Program-made: the position numbers and the translations under genes
Assembly: GCF_051014685.1 (NCBI RefSeq)
Contig: NW_027478540.1
Span: forward strand, 247,501 to 311,500
From: Ptiloglossa arizonensis
Lineage: Eukaryota; Arthropoda; Insecta; Hymenoptera; Colletidae
Reading direction: 5' to 3'
Length of the DNA: 64,000 nt
Shown here: one piece after another, positions 21,370 to 35,500 of the stretch
Numbering within the stretch: position 1 is the stretch's first letter
Layout of the letters: each line of letters begins with the position of its first letter
The notes under the pieces: model-generated
The model's input: only the letters and a program-made list of their open reading frames with translations
What the model was told of the DNA's origin: nothing
Databases searched by the model: none

Positions 21370-23883
21370 AAACGGGGAATCGGAGAAACGGAGTAACGGA
21401 GAAACGGAGAAAAGGTGAAACGGAGAAACGAAGAAACGAAGGAAGAAACGGAGAAGCGAAGAAAAAAACGGAGAAACGATGAAAGAAACGGAGAAACGAA
21501 GAAAGAAACGGAGAAACGAAGAAAGAAACGAAGAAACGAAGAAATAAACGGAGAAACGAAGAAAGGAAGGCAGAAACGAACAAAGAAACGGAGAAACGAA
21601 GAAAGGAACGGAGAAACGGAGAAATAAATGGAGAAACGAACAAATAAACGGAGTAACGAAGAAAGAAACGAAGAAACGAAGAAAGAAACGGAGAATCGGA
21701 GAAATAAATGGAGAAACGAAGAAAGAAACGGAGAAACGAAGAAAGAGACGGAGAAACGCAGAAAGAAACGGAAAAACGAAGAAAGAAACGGAGAAACGGA
21801 GAAAGAAACGGAGAAACGAACAAAGAAACGGAAAAACGAAGAAAGAAACGGAGAAACGAAGAAAGAAACGGAGAAACGAACAAAGAAACGGAGATACGAA
21901 GAAAGAAACGGAGAAACGGAGAAATAAATGGAGAAACGAAGAAATAAACGGAGAAACGAAAAAGAAACGGGGAAACGCAGAAAGAAACGGAAAAACGAAG
22001 AAAGAAACGGAGAAACGGAGAAATAAATGGAGAAACGAAGAAATAAACGGAGAAACGAAGAAAGAAACGGAGAAACGAAGAAAGAAACGGAGAAACGAAG
22101 AAAGAAACGAAGAAACGAAGAAAGAAACGGAGAATCGGAGAAATAAATGGAGAAACGAAGAAAGAAACGGAGAAACGAAGAAAGAGACGGAGAAACGCAG
22201 AAAGAAACGGAAAAACGAAGAAAGAAACGGAGAAACGGAGAAAGAAACGGAGAAACGAACAAAGAAACGGAAAAACGAAGAAAGAAACGGAGAAACGAAG
22301 AAAGAAACGGAGAAACGAACAAAGAAACGGAGATACGAAGAAAGAAACGGAGAAACGGAGAAATAAATGGAGAAACGAAGAAATAAACGGAGAAACGAAA
22401 AAGAAACGGGGAAACGAAGAAAGAAACGGAGAAACGAAGAAAGAAACGGAGTAACGAAGAAAGAAACGAAGAAACGAAGAAAGAAACGGAGAATCGGAGA
22501 AATAAATGGGGAAACGAAGAAATAAACCGAGAAACGGAGAAAGAAACGCAGAAACGAACAAAGAAACGGAGAAACGAAGAAAGAAACGGAGAAACGAAGA
22601 AAGAAACGGAGAAACGAAGAAAGAAACGGAGAAACGAAGAAAGAAACGGAGAAACGAAGAAAGAAACGAAGAAACGAAGAAAGAAACGGAGAAACGAAGA
22701 AAGGAACGGTGAAACGAACAAAGAAACGGAGAAACGAAGAAAGAAACGGAGAAACGGAGAAATAAATGGAGAAACGAAGAAATAAACGGAGAAACGAAGA
22801 AGGGAGCGGAGAAACGAACAAAGAAACGGAGAAACGAGCAAAGAAACTGAGAAACGGAGAAATAAATGGAGAAACGAAGAAACAAACAGAGAAGCGAACA
22901 AAGAAACGGACAAACGAAGAAAGAAACGGAGAAACGGAGAAACGATCAAAGAAACGGATAAACGAACAAAGAAACGGAGAAACGAAGAAAGAAACGGAGA
23001 AACGGAGAAATAAATGGAGAAACGAAGAAATAAACGGAGAAACGAAGAAAGGAACGCAGAAACGAACAAAGAAACGGAGAAACGAAGAAAGGAACGGTGA
23101 AACGAACAAAGAAACGGAGAAACGAACAAAGAAACGGAGAAACGAAGAAAGAAACGGAGAAACGAAGAAAGAAACGGAGTAACGAAGATAGAAACGAAGA
23201 AACGAAGAAAGAAACGGAGAATCGGAGAAATAAATGGAGAAACGAAGAAATAAACCGAGAAACGGAGAAAGAAACGGAGAAACGAACAAAGAAACGGAGA
23301 AACGAAGAAAGAAACGGAGAAACGATGAAAGAAACGGAGAAACGAAGAAAGAAACGGAGAAACGAAGAAAGAAACGGAGAAATGAAGAAAGAAACTGAGA
23401 AACGAAGAAAGAAACGGAGAATCGGAGAAATAAATGGAGAAACGAAGAAATAAACGGAGAAACGAAGAAGGAAACGGAGAAACGAAGAAAGAAACGGAGA
23501 AACGAAGAAAGAAACAGAGTAACGAAGAAAGAAATGGAGAATCTGAGAAATAAATGGAGAAACGAAGAAATAAACCGAGAAACGGAGAAAGAAACGGAGA
23601 AACGAACAAAGAAACGGTGAAACGAAGAAAGAAACGGAGAAACGAACAAAGAAACGGAGAAACGAAGAAAGAAACGGAGAAGCGAAGAAAGAAACGGAGA
23701 AACGGAGAAATAAATGGCGAAACGAAGAAATAAACGGAGAAACGAAGAAAGAAACGGAGAAACGAAGAAAGAAACGGAGAAACGAAGAAAGAAACGGAGT
23801 ACCGAAGATAGAAACGGAGAAACGAAGAAAGAAACGGAGAAACGAAGAAAGAAACGGAGAACCGAACAAAGAAACGGAGAAAC
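21370..23883 (-). repeat. Array A3, purine-strand arm
   Basis: About 2.5 kb, purine strand on +. It is the inverted homologue of the last part of A1, sharing markers such as GAAGGGAGCGGAG and GAAAGGAACGGTG in the same order. Confidence 0.97.
21640..22413 (-). repeat. Tandem duplication in A3, period 439 bp
   Basis: The block at about 21640-21974 recurs at about 22079-22413. Markers GAAAGAGACGGAG and GAAACGCAGAAAG are 439 bp apart, and the two copies appear identical over the shared frame. Confidence 0.85.
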
Positions 23884-24120
23884 GTTTCTCCGTTTCTCCG
23901 TACCTCGGTTTCTCCGTTTCTCGGTTTCTCGGTTTCTCCGTTTCTCGATTTTCCGTTTCTCCGTTTCTCCGTTTCACCATTTGTTGTTGTTGTTCGTTTC
24001 TCCATTTATTTCTCCGATTCTCCGTTTCTTTCTTCGTTTCCCCATTTATTTCTCCGTTTCGCCGTTTCTTCCTTTGTTTCTTCGTTTCTCAGTTTCTCCG
24101 TTTCTCCGTTTCTCCGTTTC
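23884..24120 (+). repeat. Array A3, short pyrimidine-strand arm with 8-bp centre
   Basis: Only 237 bp. It begins at a palindromic switch (GGAGAAACGTTTCTCC) followed by an 8-bp-unit block to about 23975 with the marker TACCTCGG, then a GTTGTTGTTGTTCG triplet variant, ending at the nad2 truncation point. The centre matches that of A5. Confidence 0.95.
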
Positions 24121-24336
24121 GATTAAATGATTATAATAGTTATAATTTCTATTATAAATCATTTGAGCTATAGTTAAATTATAAACTAATACTCTAAATA
24201 CATATTCAATATATTTTTTAATCTCTTTAGCCTCCAGAAGAATTTTATTTATACTATTTACTATATATAATAATTTACACAGAATCGGAAATAAATCTTA
24301 TTATTTATTTATAATAATTATTTTTTATTCACTTAT
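24121..24336 (+). pseudogene. nad2: S3 short nad2 fragment
   Basis: Same span as the S1 short fragment, with type A start (CATTTGAGCTATAG) and the variant AATTATAAAC shared with S5. Confidence 0.85.
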
Positions 24337-24860
24337 TTCACCAAAAATTTCGATTCTTCATGTATTAATCAAATGTTAAATTGATATATCTCATAGACAA
24401 TTATTACTTTCCATGTTTTAAAACTTTAAGAAACATCTCTTTACTTTGAAGTTCGATCAAAATCAATTGCTAGAGGCGAATCAATCATTTTTAATGCATA
24501 AATAAGATGCACATTGTTCGATCAATATAGGGAACATGCATAAATGTAATATTCTGAACCCGCAATTACAAATCCCTGTAACGTGGTAATAACATGGGTT
24601 GCCATCTACTGGAGAAAGGGTTAAACTACACTTAAGGGGTGAAACCACCTGGCGGAGAAACGCTCAAGTTTGTCGAGGAATTGTTCTAATTTCCACAAAT
24701 AGATGGCGCGACAAGTACAATTTACCGACATTAGCGATAAGTATATCCATTTGTATGATATTCCCTACCGTGCGATAAAATAAATAAATACTTTTGTACA
24801 AACTTTTGTATGTTTCATATTTCGAATAAATGAAAAATATAACCTTCCACGGTAAATTTA
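24337..24860 (+). repeat. S3 nuclear repeat insert, deleted form (524 bp)
   Basis: As the S1 insert, but about 263 bp between AAATG and ATATTCTGAACC is missing (junction at about 24547), which removes the TATA-like word. S5 carries the identical junction. Confidence 0.88.
24599..24710. promoter_or_regulatory. Divergent pair of CTCF-like motifs, S3
   Basis: TTGCCATCTACTGG and AAATAGATGGCGCG are retained although the neighbouring 263 bp was deleted. Motif match only. Confidence 0.35.
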
Positions 24861-25581
24861 ATTCTTGAATTTATTAATGTTTCTAGGACGATTTATTTCA
24901 GTATAAAGAGTGCTATAGGTGGAAAATTTGTGCTCATAACAATTATTGAGCATAAAATAATTCTTCTTTTATTAGAGGTTAATATATTAAATAGGGAAGA
25001 GAAGTTAATCTTTATTATTTTAAATATAAAAATTAAAATTAAAGAAATTATTGAATATAGAATGAAATATGTTAAAAATGTATTTTTGTTACTTATTAAT
25101 AAAGTAACTATAATAGATGTTTGTGTAACAGATGAATATCCTATAATAATTATGATTGATTTTTTTGTTTAAGCAAATGATAGGGGCAATAATTACATTA
25201 ATTAGGAAAATAAAATAAATTTCATTATTAAATTTTAATATTAGTTCTATAATAATTATAGGGATTAATTTTATTAAAGTTATTATAAAGAATAGATTAA
25301 TTCAATTTAATGAATAAATTAAAGAAATGAATCGAACATTTAAAGAGTACATCCCAATTTTTAAGATAAGTGAAAAAAAATAATTATTATAACTAAACAA
25401 TTAGATTTATTTCCGATTCTGTGTAAATTATTATATATAGTAAATAGTCTAAATAAAATTCTTCTGGAGGCTAAAGGGATTAAAAAACATATTAAATATG
25501 TATTTAGACTATTAGTGTATAATTTAACTATAGCTCAAATGATTTATAATGGAAATTATAAATATTATAATCATTTAATCG
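24861..25581 (-). pseudogene. nad2: S3 long nad2 fragment
   Basis: Same end points as the S1 long fragment, with TAA in the LKW motif and AATGGAAATTATAAAT at its array edge, a variant shared only with S5. The plus-strand open frame at 24930-25172 is antisense to ND2. Confidence 0.88.
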
Positions 25582-28500
25582 AATCGGAGAAACGGAGAAA
25601 CGGAGAAACGATGAAACGAAGAAAGAAACGGAGAAACGAAGAAAGAAACGGAGAAATGAAGAATGAAACGAAGAAACGAAGAAAGAAACGGAGAAACGAA
25701 GAAATAAACAGAGAAACGGAGAAAGAAACGGAGAAACGAAGAAAGAAACATAGAAACGAACAAAGAAACGCAGAAATGAAGAATGAAACGGAGAAACGAA
25801 GAAATAAACGGAGAAATGAAGAAAGAAACGGAGAAACGAAGAAAGAAACGGAGAAACGAAGAAATAAACCGAGGAACGGAGAAAGAAACGGAGAAACGAA
25901 CTATGAAATGGAGAAACGAAGAAAGAATCGGAGAAACGAACAAAGAAACGTAGAAACGAACAAAGAAACGGAGAAACGAACAAAGAAACGGAGAAACGAA
26001 GAAAGAAATGGAGAAACGCATAAATAAATGGAGAAACGAAGAAATAAACGGAGAAACGAAGAAAGAAACGGAGAAACGAACAAAGAAACGGAGTAACGGA
26101 GAAACTGAGAAATTAATGGAGAAACGAAGAAATAAACGGAGAAACGAAGAAAGAAACGGAGAAACGAAGAAAGAAACGGAGAAACGAAGAAAGAAACGGG
26201 GAAACGAAGAAAGAAACGGAGAAACGAAGAAAGAAACGGAGAAACGAAGAATGAAACGGAGAAACGAAGAAAGAAACGGAGAAACGAAGAAATAAACGGA
26301 GAAACGAACAAAGATACGGAGAAACGAACAAAGAAACGGAGTAACGAAGAAAGAGACGGAGAAACTGTGAAATAAATGGAGAAACGAAGAAATAAACGGA
26401 GAAACGAACAAAGAAACGGAGAAACGATGAAAGAAACGGAGTAACGAAGAAAGAAACGGAGAAACTGCGAAATAAATGGAGAAACGAAGAAATAAACGGA
26501 GAAACGAACAAAGAAACGGAGAAACGAAGAAAGAAACGGAGAAACGAAGAAAGAAACGGGGAAACGAAGAAATAAACGGAGAAACGAAGAATGAAACGGA
26601 GAAACGAAGAAAGATACGGAGAAACGAAGAGAGAAACGGAGAAACGGAGAAGTAAATGGAGAAACGAAGAAATAAACGGAGAAACGAAGAAAGAAACGGA
26701 GAAACGAACAAAGAAACGGAGAAACGAAGAAGGAAACGGAGAAACGAAGAAAGAAACGGAGAAACGAAGAAAGAAACGGAGAAACGAACAAAGAAACGGA
26801 GAAACGAACAAAGAAACGGAGAAACGAAGAAAGAAACGGAGAAGCGAACAAAGAAACGGAGAAACGGAGAATGAAACGGAGTAACGAAGAAAGAATCGAA
26901 GAAACGAAGAAAGAAACGGAGAAACGTAGAATGAAACGGAGAAACGAAGAAAGAAACGGAGAAACGAAGAAAGAAACGGAGTAACGAAGAAAGAAACGGA
27001 GAAACTGAGAAATAAATGGAGAAACGAAGAAATAAACGGAGAAACGAACAAAGAAACGGAGAAACGAAGAAAGAAACGGAGAAGCGAAGAAAGAAACGGA
27101 GTAACGAAGAAAGAAACAAAGAAACGAAGAAAGAAACGGAGAAACGAAGAATGAAACGGAGAAACGAAGAAAGAAACGGAGAAACGAAGAATGAAACGGA
27201 GAAACGAAGAAAGATACGGAGAAACGAAGAGAGAAACGGAGAAACTAAGAAAGAAACGGAGAAACGAAGAATGAAACGGAGAAACGAAGAAAGATACGGA
27301 GAAACGAAGAGAGAAACGGAGAAACGGAGATATAAATGGACAAACGAAGAAATAAAAGGAGAAACGAACAAAGAAACGGTGAAACGAAGAAAGAAACGGA
27401 GAAACTGAGAAATAAATGGAGAAACGAAGAAATAAACGGAGAAACGGACAAAGGAACGGAGAAACGAAGAATGAAACGGAGAAACGAAGAAAGAAACGGA
27501 GAAACGAAGAATGAAACCGAGAAACGGAGAAAGATACGAAGAAACGAAGAGAGAAACGGAGAAACGGAGAAGTACATGGAGAAACGAAGAAATAAACGGA
27601 GAAACGAAGAAAGAAACGGAGAAACGAACAAAGAAACGGAGAAACGAAGAAAGAAACGGAGTAACGAAGAAAGAAACGGAGAAACTGAGAAATAAATGGA
27701 GAAACGATGAAATAAACGGAGAAACGAACAAAGAAACGGAGAAACGAAGAAATAAACGGAGAAACGATGAAAGAAACGGAGAAACGAACAAAGAAACGGA
27801 GAAACGAAGAAAGGAACGGTGAAACGAACAAAGAAACGGAGAAACGAAGAAAGAAACGGAGAAACGGAGAAATAAATGGAGAAACGAAGAAATAAACGGA
27901 GAAACGAAGAAAGGAGCGGAGAAACGAACAAAGAAACGGAGAAACGAGCAAAGAAACTGAGAAACGGAGAAATAAATGGAGAAACGAAGAAACAAACAGA
28001 GAAGCGAACAAAGAAACGGACAAACGAAGAAAGAAATGGAGAAACGGAGAAACGAACAAAGAAACGGAGAAACGAAGAAAGAAACAGAGAAACGAACAAA
28101 GAAATGGAGAAACGAAGAAAGAAACGGAGAAACGAAGATAGAAACGGAGAAACGAAATAAGAAACGGAGAAACGAACAAAGAAACGGAGAAACGGACAAA
28201 GAAACGGAGAAACGACGAAAGAAATGGAGAAACGGAGAAATAAATGGAGAAACGAACAAAGAAACGAAGAAACGGAGAAACGACACAGAAACGGAGAAAC
28301 GAACAAAGAAACGGAGAAACGAACAAAGAAACGGAGAAACGAACAAAGAAACGGAGAAACGAAGAATGAAACGGAGAAACGAAGAAATAAACCGAGAAAC
28401 GGAGGAAGAAACGGAGAAACGAAGAAAGAAACAGAGAAACGAAGAATGAAAGGGAAAAACGAAGAAATAAACGAAGAAACGAAGAAAGAAACGGAGAAAC

Positions 28501-29568
28501 GAAGAAAGAAACGGAGAAACGAAGAAAGAAACAGAGTAACGAAGAAAGAAATGGAGAATCGGAGAAATAAATGGAGAAACGAAGAAATAAACCGAGAAAC
28601 GGAGAAAGAAACGGAGAAACAAACAAAGAAACGGTGAAACGAAGAAAGAAACGGAGAAACGAACAAAGAAACGGAGAAACGAACAAAGAAACGGAGAAAC
28701 GAACAAAGAAACGGAGAAACGAACAAAGAAACGGAGAAACGGAGAAATAAATGGAGAAACGAAGAAATAAATGGAGAAACGAAGAACGAAACGGAGAAAC
28801 GAAGAAAGAAACGGAGTAACGAAGAAAGAAACGAAGAAACGAAGAAAGAAACGGAGAATCGGAGAAATAAATGGAGAAACGAAGAAATAAACGGAGAAAC
28901 GAAGAAAGAAACGGAGAAACAAACAAAGAAACGGTGAAACGAAGAAAGAAACGGAGAAACGAACAAAGAAACGGAGAAACGAACAAAGAAACGGAGAAAC
29001 GAACAAAGAAACGGAGAAACGGAGAAATAAATGGAGAAACGAAGAAATAAACGGAGAAGCGAAGAACGAAACGGAGAAACGAAGAAAGAAACGGAGTAAC
29101 GAAGAAAGAAACGAAGAAACGAAGAAAGAAACGGAGAATCGGAGAAATAAATGGAGAAACGAAGAAAGAAACGGAGAAACGAAGAAAGAAACGGAGAAAC
29201 GAAGAAATAAACCGAGAAACCGAGAAAGAAACGGCGAAACGAACATAAAAACGGAGAAACGAAGAAAGAAACGGAGAAACGGAGAAATAAATGGAGAAAC
29301 GAAGAAATAAACGGAGAAACGAAGAAAGAAACGGAGAAACGAAGAAAGAAACGGAGAAACGAAGAAAGAAACGGAGTAACGCAGAAAGAAACGGAGAAAC
29401 GAAGAAAGAAACGGTGAAACGGAGAAATAAATGGAGAAACGAAGAAATAAACGGAGAAAGGAACAAAGAAACGGAGAAACGAAGAAAGAAACGGAGAAAC
29501 GAAGAAAGAAACGGAGAAACGAACGAGGAAACGGAGAAACGAAGAAAGAAACGGAGAAACGGAGAAAC
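25582..29568 (-). repeat. Array A4, purine-strand arm
   Basis: About 4.0 kb, purine strand on +, starting AATCGAATCGG after nad2. It ends at an imperfect switch, GAGAAACGCTTCTC, shared in form with A6. Confidence 0.97.
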
Positions 29569-32500
29569 GCTTCTCCGTTTCTCGGTTTCTCCGTTTCTCC
29601 GTTTCTCGGATTCTCCGTTTCTCGGTTTCCCCGTTTCTCCGTTTCTCGGTTTCTCGATTTCTCCGTTTCTCCATTACTCGGTTTATCCGTTTCTCCGTTT
29701 CTCCGTTCCTACGTATCTCCGTTTCTCCGTTTCTCGGTTTTTCCGTTTCTCCGTTTCTCCGTTTCACCGTTTTTTGTTCGTTTCTCCATTTATTTCTCCG
29801 ATTCTCCGTTTCTTTCTTCGTTTCTCCGTTTCTTTCTTCGTTTCTCCGTTTCTTTCATCGTTTCTTCGTTTCTTTCTTTGTTTCTCCATTTCTTTCATCG
29901 TTTCTCCGTTTCTTTCTTCGTTCCTCTGTTTCTTTCTTCGATTCTCCGTTTATTTCTTCGTTTCTCCATTTATTTATCCGTTTCTCCGTTTCTTTGTTCG
30001 TTTCTCCATTTATTTCTCCGTGTCTTCGTTTATTTGTCCGTTTCTCCGTTTCTTTGTTCGATTCTCCGTTTCTTTCTTTGTTTCTCCGTTTCTTTTTTCG
30101 TTTCTCCGTTTCTTCGTTTCTTTCTTCGTTTCTCCGTTTCTTTCTTCGTTTCTTTCTTCGTTTCTCCGTTTCTTTCTTCGTTTCTTTCTTCGTTTCTCCG
30201 TTTCTTTCATCGTTTCCCCGTTTCTTTGTTCGTTTCTCCGTTTATTTGTTCGTTTCTCCGTTTCTTTGTTCGTTTCTCCGTTTCTTCGTTTCTTTGTTCG
30301 TTTCTCCGTTTCTTCGTTTCTTTGTTCGTTTCTCCGTTTCTTTGTTCGTTTCTCCGTTTTTTGGTCGTTTCTCCGTTTCTTTGTTCGTTTCTCCGTTTCT
30401 TTGTTCGATTCTCCGTTTCTTTGTTCGTTTCTCTATTTCTTTGTTCGTTTCTCCGTTTCTTTGTTCGTTTCTTCATTTCTTTGTTCGTTTCTCCGTTTCT
30501 TTGTTCGTTTCTCCGATTCTTTGTTCGTTTCTCCGTTTCTTTCTCCGTTTCTCGGTTTATTTCTTCGTTTCTCCATTTATTTCTCCGATTCTCCGCTTCT
30601 TTCTTCGTTTCTCCGTTTCTTTCTTCGTTTCTTTCTTCGTTTCTCCGTTTCTTTCTTCGTTTCTCCGTTTCTTTGTTCGCTTCTCCGTTCCTGTCTTCGT
30701 TTCTCCGTTTATTTCTTCGTTTCTCCATTTATTTCTCCGTTTCTCCGTTTCTTTCTTCGTTTCTCCGTTTCTTTGTTCGTTTCTCCGTTTCTTTTTTCGT
30801 TTTTGCGTTTCTTTCTCCGTTTCTCCGTTTCTTTCTTCGTTTGTCCGTTTCTTTGTTCGTTTCTCTGTTTGTTTCTTCGTTTCTCCATTTATTTCTCCGT
30901 TTCTCCGTTTCTTTGCTCGTTTCTCCATTTATTTCTCCGATTCTCCGTTTCTTTGTTCGTTTCTCCGTTTCTTTGTTCGTTTCTTCGTTTCTTTGTTCGT
31001 TTCTCCGTTTCTTTCATCGTTTCTCCGTTTCTTTCTTCGTTTCTTTCTTCGTTTCTTTCTTCGTTTCTCCGTTTCTTTCTTCGTTTCCCCGATTCTTTCT
31101 TTGTTTCTTCGTTTCTTTCTTCGTTTCTTCGTTTCTTTCTTCGTTTCTCCGTTTCTTTCTTCGTTTCTCCATTTACTTCTCCGTTTCTCCGTTTCTTTCT
31201 TCGTTTCTCCGTTTCTTTGTTCGTTTCTCCGTTTCTTTCTTCATATCTCCGTTTCTTTCTTCGTTTCTCCGTTTCTATCTTCGTTTCTCCGTTTCTTTCT
31301 TCGTTTCTCCGTTTCTTTGTTCGTTTCTCCGTTTCTTTCTCCGTTTCTCGGTTTATTTCATCGTTTCTCCATTTATTTCTCCGATTCTCCGTTTCTTTGT
31401 TCGTTTCTCCGTTTCTTTGTTCGTTTCTTCGTTTCTTTGTTCGTTTCTCCGTTTCTTTCATCGTTTCTCCGTTTCTTTCTTCGTTTCTTTCTTCGTTTCT
31501 TTCTTCGTTTCTCCGTTTCTTTCTTCGTTTCCCCGATTCTTTCTTTGTTTCTTCGTTTCTTTCTTCGTTTCTTCGTTTCTTTCTTCGTTTCTCCGTTTCT
31601 TTCTTCGTTTCTCCGTTTGTTTCTTCGTTTCTCCATTTATTTCTCCGTTCCCCGTTTCTTTATTTGTTTCTCCGTTTCTTTCTTCGTTTCTCCGTTTATT
31701 TCTTCGTTTCTCCGTTTATTTCTTCGTTTCTCCGTTTCTTTCTTCGTTTCTCCGTTTCTTTCTTCGTTTCTCCATTTATTTCTCCGTTTCTCCGTTTCTT
31801 TCTTCGTTTCTCCGTTTATTTCTTCGTTTCTCCGTTTATTTCTTCGTTTCTCCGTTTCTTTCTTCGTTTCTCCGTTTCTTTCTTCGTTTCTCCGTTTCTT
31901 TCTTCGTTTCTCCATTTATTTCTCCGTTTCTCCGTTTCTTTCTTCGTTTCTCCGTTTCTTCCTTCGTTTCTTCGTTTCTTTCTTCGTTTCTTTCTTCGTT
32001 TCTCCGTTTCTTTCATCGTTTCCCCGTTTCTTTGTTCGTTTCTCCGTTTATTTGTTCGTTTCTCCGTTTCTTTGTTCGTTTCTCCGTTTCTTCGTTTCTT
32101 TGTTCGTTTCTCCGTTTCTTCGTTTCTTTGTTCGTTTCTCCGTTTCTTTGTTCGTTTCTCCGTTTTTTGGTCGTTTCTCCGTTTCTTTGTTCGTTTCTCC
32201 GTTTCTTTGTTCGATTCTCCGTTTCTTTGTTCGTTTCTCTATTTCTTTGTTCGTTTCTCCGTTTCTTTGTTCGTTTCTTCATTTCTTTGTTCGTTTCTCC
32301 GTTTCTTTGTTCGTTTCTCCGATTCTTTGTTCGTTTCTCCGTTTCTTTCTCCGTTTCTCGGTTTATTTCTTCGTTTCTCCATTTATTTCTCCGATTCTCC
32401 GCTTCTTTCTTCGTTTCTCCGTTTCTTTCTTCGTTTCTTTCTTCGTTTCTCCGTTTCTTTCTTCGTTTCTCCGTTTCTTTGTTCGATTCTCCGTTCCTGT

Positions 32501-35500
32501 CTTCGTTTCTCCGTTTATTTCTTCGTTTCTCCATTTATTTCTCCGTTTCTCCGTTTCTTTCTTCGTTTCTCCGTTTCTTTGTTCGTTTCTCCGTTTCTTT
32601 TTTCGTTTTTGCGTTTCTTTCTCCGTTTCTCCGTTTCTTTCTTCGTTTGTCCGTTTCTTTGTTCGTTTCTCTGTTTGTTTCTTCGTTTCTCCATTTATTT
32701 CTCCGTTTCTCCGTTTCTTTGCTCGTTTCTCCATTTATTTCTCCGATTCTCCGTTTCTTTGTTCGTTTCTCCGTTTCTTTGTTCGTTTCTTCGTTTCTTT
32801 GTTCGTTTCTCCGTTTCTTTCATCGTTTCTCCGTTTCTTTCTTCGTTTCTTTCTTCGTTTCTTTCTTCGTTTCTCCGTTTCTTTCTTCGTTTCCCCGATT
32901 CTTTCTTTGTTTCTTCGTTTCTTTCTTCGTTTCTTCGTTTCTTTCTTCGTTTCTCCGTTTCTTTCTTCGTTTCTCCATTTACTTCTCCGTTTCTCCGTTT
33001 CTTTCTTCGTTTCTCCGTTTCTTTGTTCGTTTCTCCGTTTCTTTCTTCATATCTCCGTTTCTTTCTTCGTTTCTCCGTTTCTATCTTCGTTTCTCCGTTT
33101 CTTTCTTCGTTTCTCCGTTTCTTTGTTCGTTTCTCCGTTTCTTTCTCCGTTTCTCGGTTTATTTCATCGTTTCTCCATTTATTTCTCCGATTCTCCGTTT
33201 CTTTGTTCGTTTCTCCGTTTCTTTGTTCGTTTCTTCGTTTCTTTGTTCGTTTCTCCGTTTCTTTCATCGTTTCTCCGTTTCTTTCTTCGTTTCTTTCTTC
33301 GTTTCTTTCTTCGTTTCTCCGTTTCTTTCTTCGTTTCCCCGATTCTTTCTTTGTTTCTTCGTTTCTTTCTTCGTTTCTTCGTTTCTTTCTTCGTTTCTCC
33401 GTTTCTTTCTTCGTTTCTCCGTTTGTTTCTTCGTTTCTCCATTTATTTCTCCGTTCCCCGTTTCTTTATTTGTTTCTCCGTTTCTTTCTTCGTTTCTCCG
33501 TTTATTTCTTCGTTTCTCCGTTTATTTCTTCGTTTCTCCGTTTCTTTCTTCGTTTCTCCGTTTCTTTCTTCGTTTCTCCATTTATTTCTCCGTTTCTCCG
33601 TTTCTTTCTTCGTTTCTCCGTTTATTTCTTCGTTTCTCCGTTTATTTCTTCGTTTCTCCGTTTCTTTCTTCGTTTCTCCGTTTCTTTCTTCGTTTCTCCG
33701 TTTCTTTCTTCGTTTCTCCATTTATTTCTCCGTTTCTCCGTTTCTTTCTTCGTTTCTCCGTTTCTTCCTTCGTTTCTTCGTTTCTTTCTTCGTTTCTTTC
33801 TTCGTTTCTCCGTTTCTTTCATCGTTTCCCCGTTTCTTTGTTCGTTTCTCCGTTTATTTGTTCGTTTCTCCGTTTCTTTGTTCGTTTCTCCGTTTCTTCG
33901 TTTCTTTGTTCGTTTCTCCGTTTCTTCGTTTCTTTGTTCGTTTCTCCGTTTCTTTGTTCGTTTCTCCGTTTTTTGGTCGTTTCTCCGTTTCTTTGTTCGT
34001 TTCTCCGTTTCTTTGTTCGATTCTCCGTTTCTTTGTTCGTTTCTCTATTTCTTTGTTCGTTTCTCCGTTTCTTTCTTCGTTTCTTTCTTCGTTTCTCCGT
34101 TTCTTTCATCGTTTCCCCGTTTCTTTGTTCGTTTCTCCGTTTATTTGTTCGTTTCTCCGTTTCTTTGTTCGTTTCTCCGTTTCTTCGTTTCTTTGTTCGT
34201 TTCTCCGTTTCTTCGTTTCTTTGTTCGTTTCTCCGTTTCTTTGTTCGTTTCTCCGTTTTTTGGTCGTTTCTCCGTTTCTTTGTTCGTTTCTCCGTTTCTT
34301 TGTTCGATTCTCCGTTTCTTTGTTCGTTTCTCTATTTCTTTGTTCGTTTCTCCGTTTCTTTGTTCGTTTCTTCATTTCTTTGTTCGTTTCTCCGTTTCTT
34401 TGTTCGTTTCTCCGATTCTTTGTTCGTTTCTCCGTTTCTTTCTCCGTTTCTCGGTTTATTTCTTCGTTTCTCCATTTATTTCTCCGATTCTCCGCTTCTT
34501 TCTTCGTTTCTCCGTTTCTTTCTTCGTTTCTTTCTTCGTTTCTCCGTTTCTTTCTTCGTTTCTCCGTTTCTTTGTTCGCTTCTCCGTTCCTGTCTTCGTT
34601 TCTCCGTTTATTTCTTCGTTTCTCCATTTATTTCTCCGTTTCTCCGTTTCTTTCTTCGTTTCTCCGTTTCTTTGTTCGTTTCTCCGTTTCTTTTTTCGTT
34701 TTTGCGTTTCTTTCTCCGTTTCTCCGTTTCTTTCTTCGTTTGTCCGTTTCTTTGTTCGTTTCTCTGTTTGTTTCTTCGTTTCTCCATTTATTTCTCCGTT
34801 TCTCCGTTTCTTTGCTCGTTTCTCCATTTATTTCTCCGATTCTCCGTTTCTTTGTTCGTTTCTCCGTTTCTTTGTTCGTTTCTTCGTTTCTTTGTTCGTT
34901 TCTCCGTTTCTTTCATCGTTTCTCCGTTTCTTTCTTCGTTTCTTTCTTCGTTTCTTTCTTCGTTTCTCCGTTTCTTTCTTCGTTTCCCCGATTCTTTCTT
35001 TGTTTCTTCGTTTCTTTCTTCGTTTCTTCGTTTCTTTCTTCGTTTCTCCGTTTCTTTCTTCGTTTCTCCATTTACTTCTCCGTTTCTCCGTTTCTTTCTT
35101 CGTTTCTCCGTTTCTTTGTTCGTTTCTCCGTTTCTTTCTTCATATCTCCGTTTCTTTCTTCGTTTCTCCGTTTCTATCTTCGTTTCTCCGTTTCTTTCTT
35201 CGTTTCTCCGTTTCTTTGTTCGTTTCTCCGTTTCTTTCTCCGTTTCTCGGTTTATTTCATCGTTTCTCCATTTATTTCTCCGATTCTCCGTTTCTTTGTT
35301 CGTTTCTCCGTTTCTTTGTTCGTTTCTTCGTTTCTTTGTTCGTTTCTCCGTTTCTTTGTTCGTTTCTTCGTTTCTTTGTTCGTTTCTCCGTTTCTTTCAT
35401 CGTTTCTCCGTTTCTTTCTTCGTTTCTTTCTTCGTTTCTTTCTTCGTTTCTCCGTTTCTTTCTTCGTTTCCCCGATTCTTTCTTTGTTTCTTCGTTTCTT

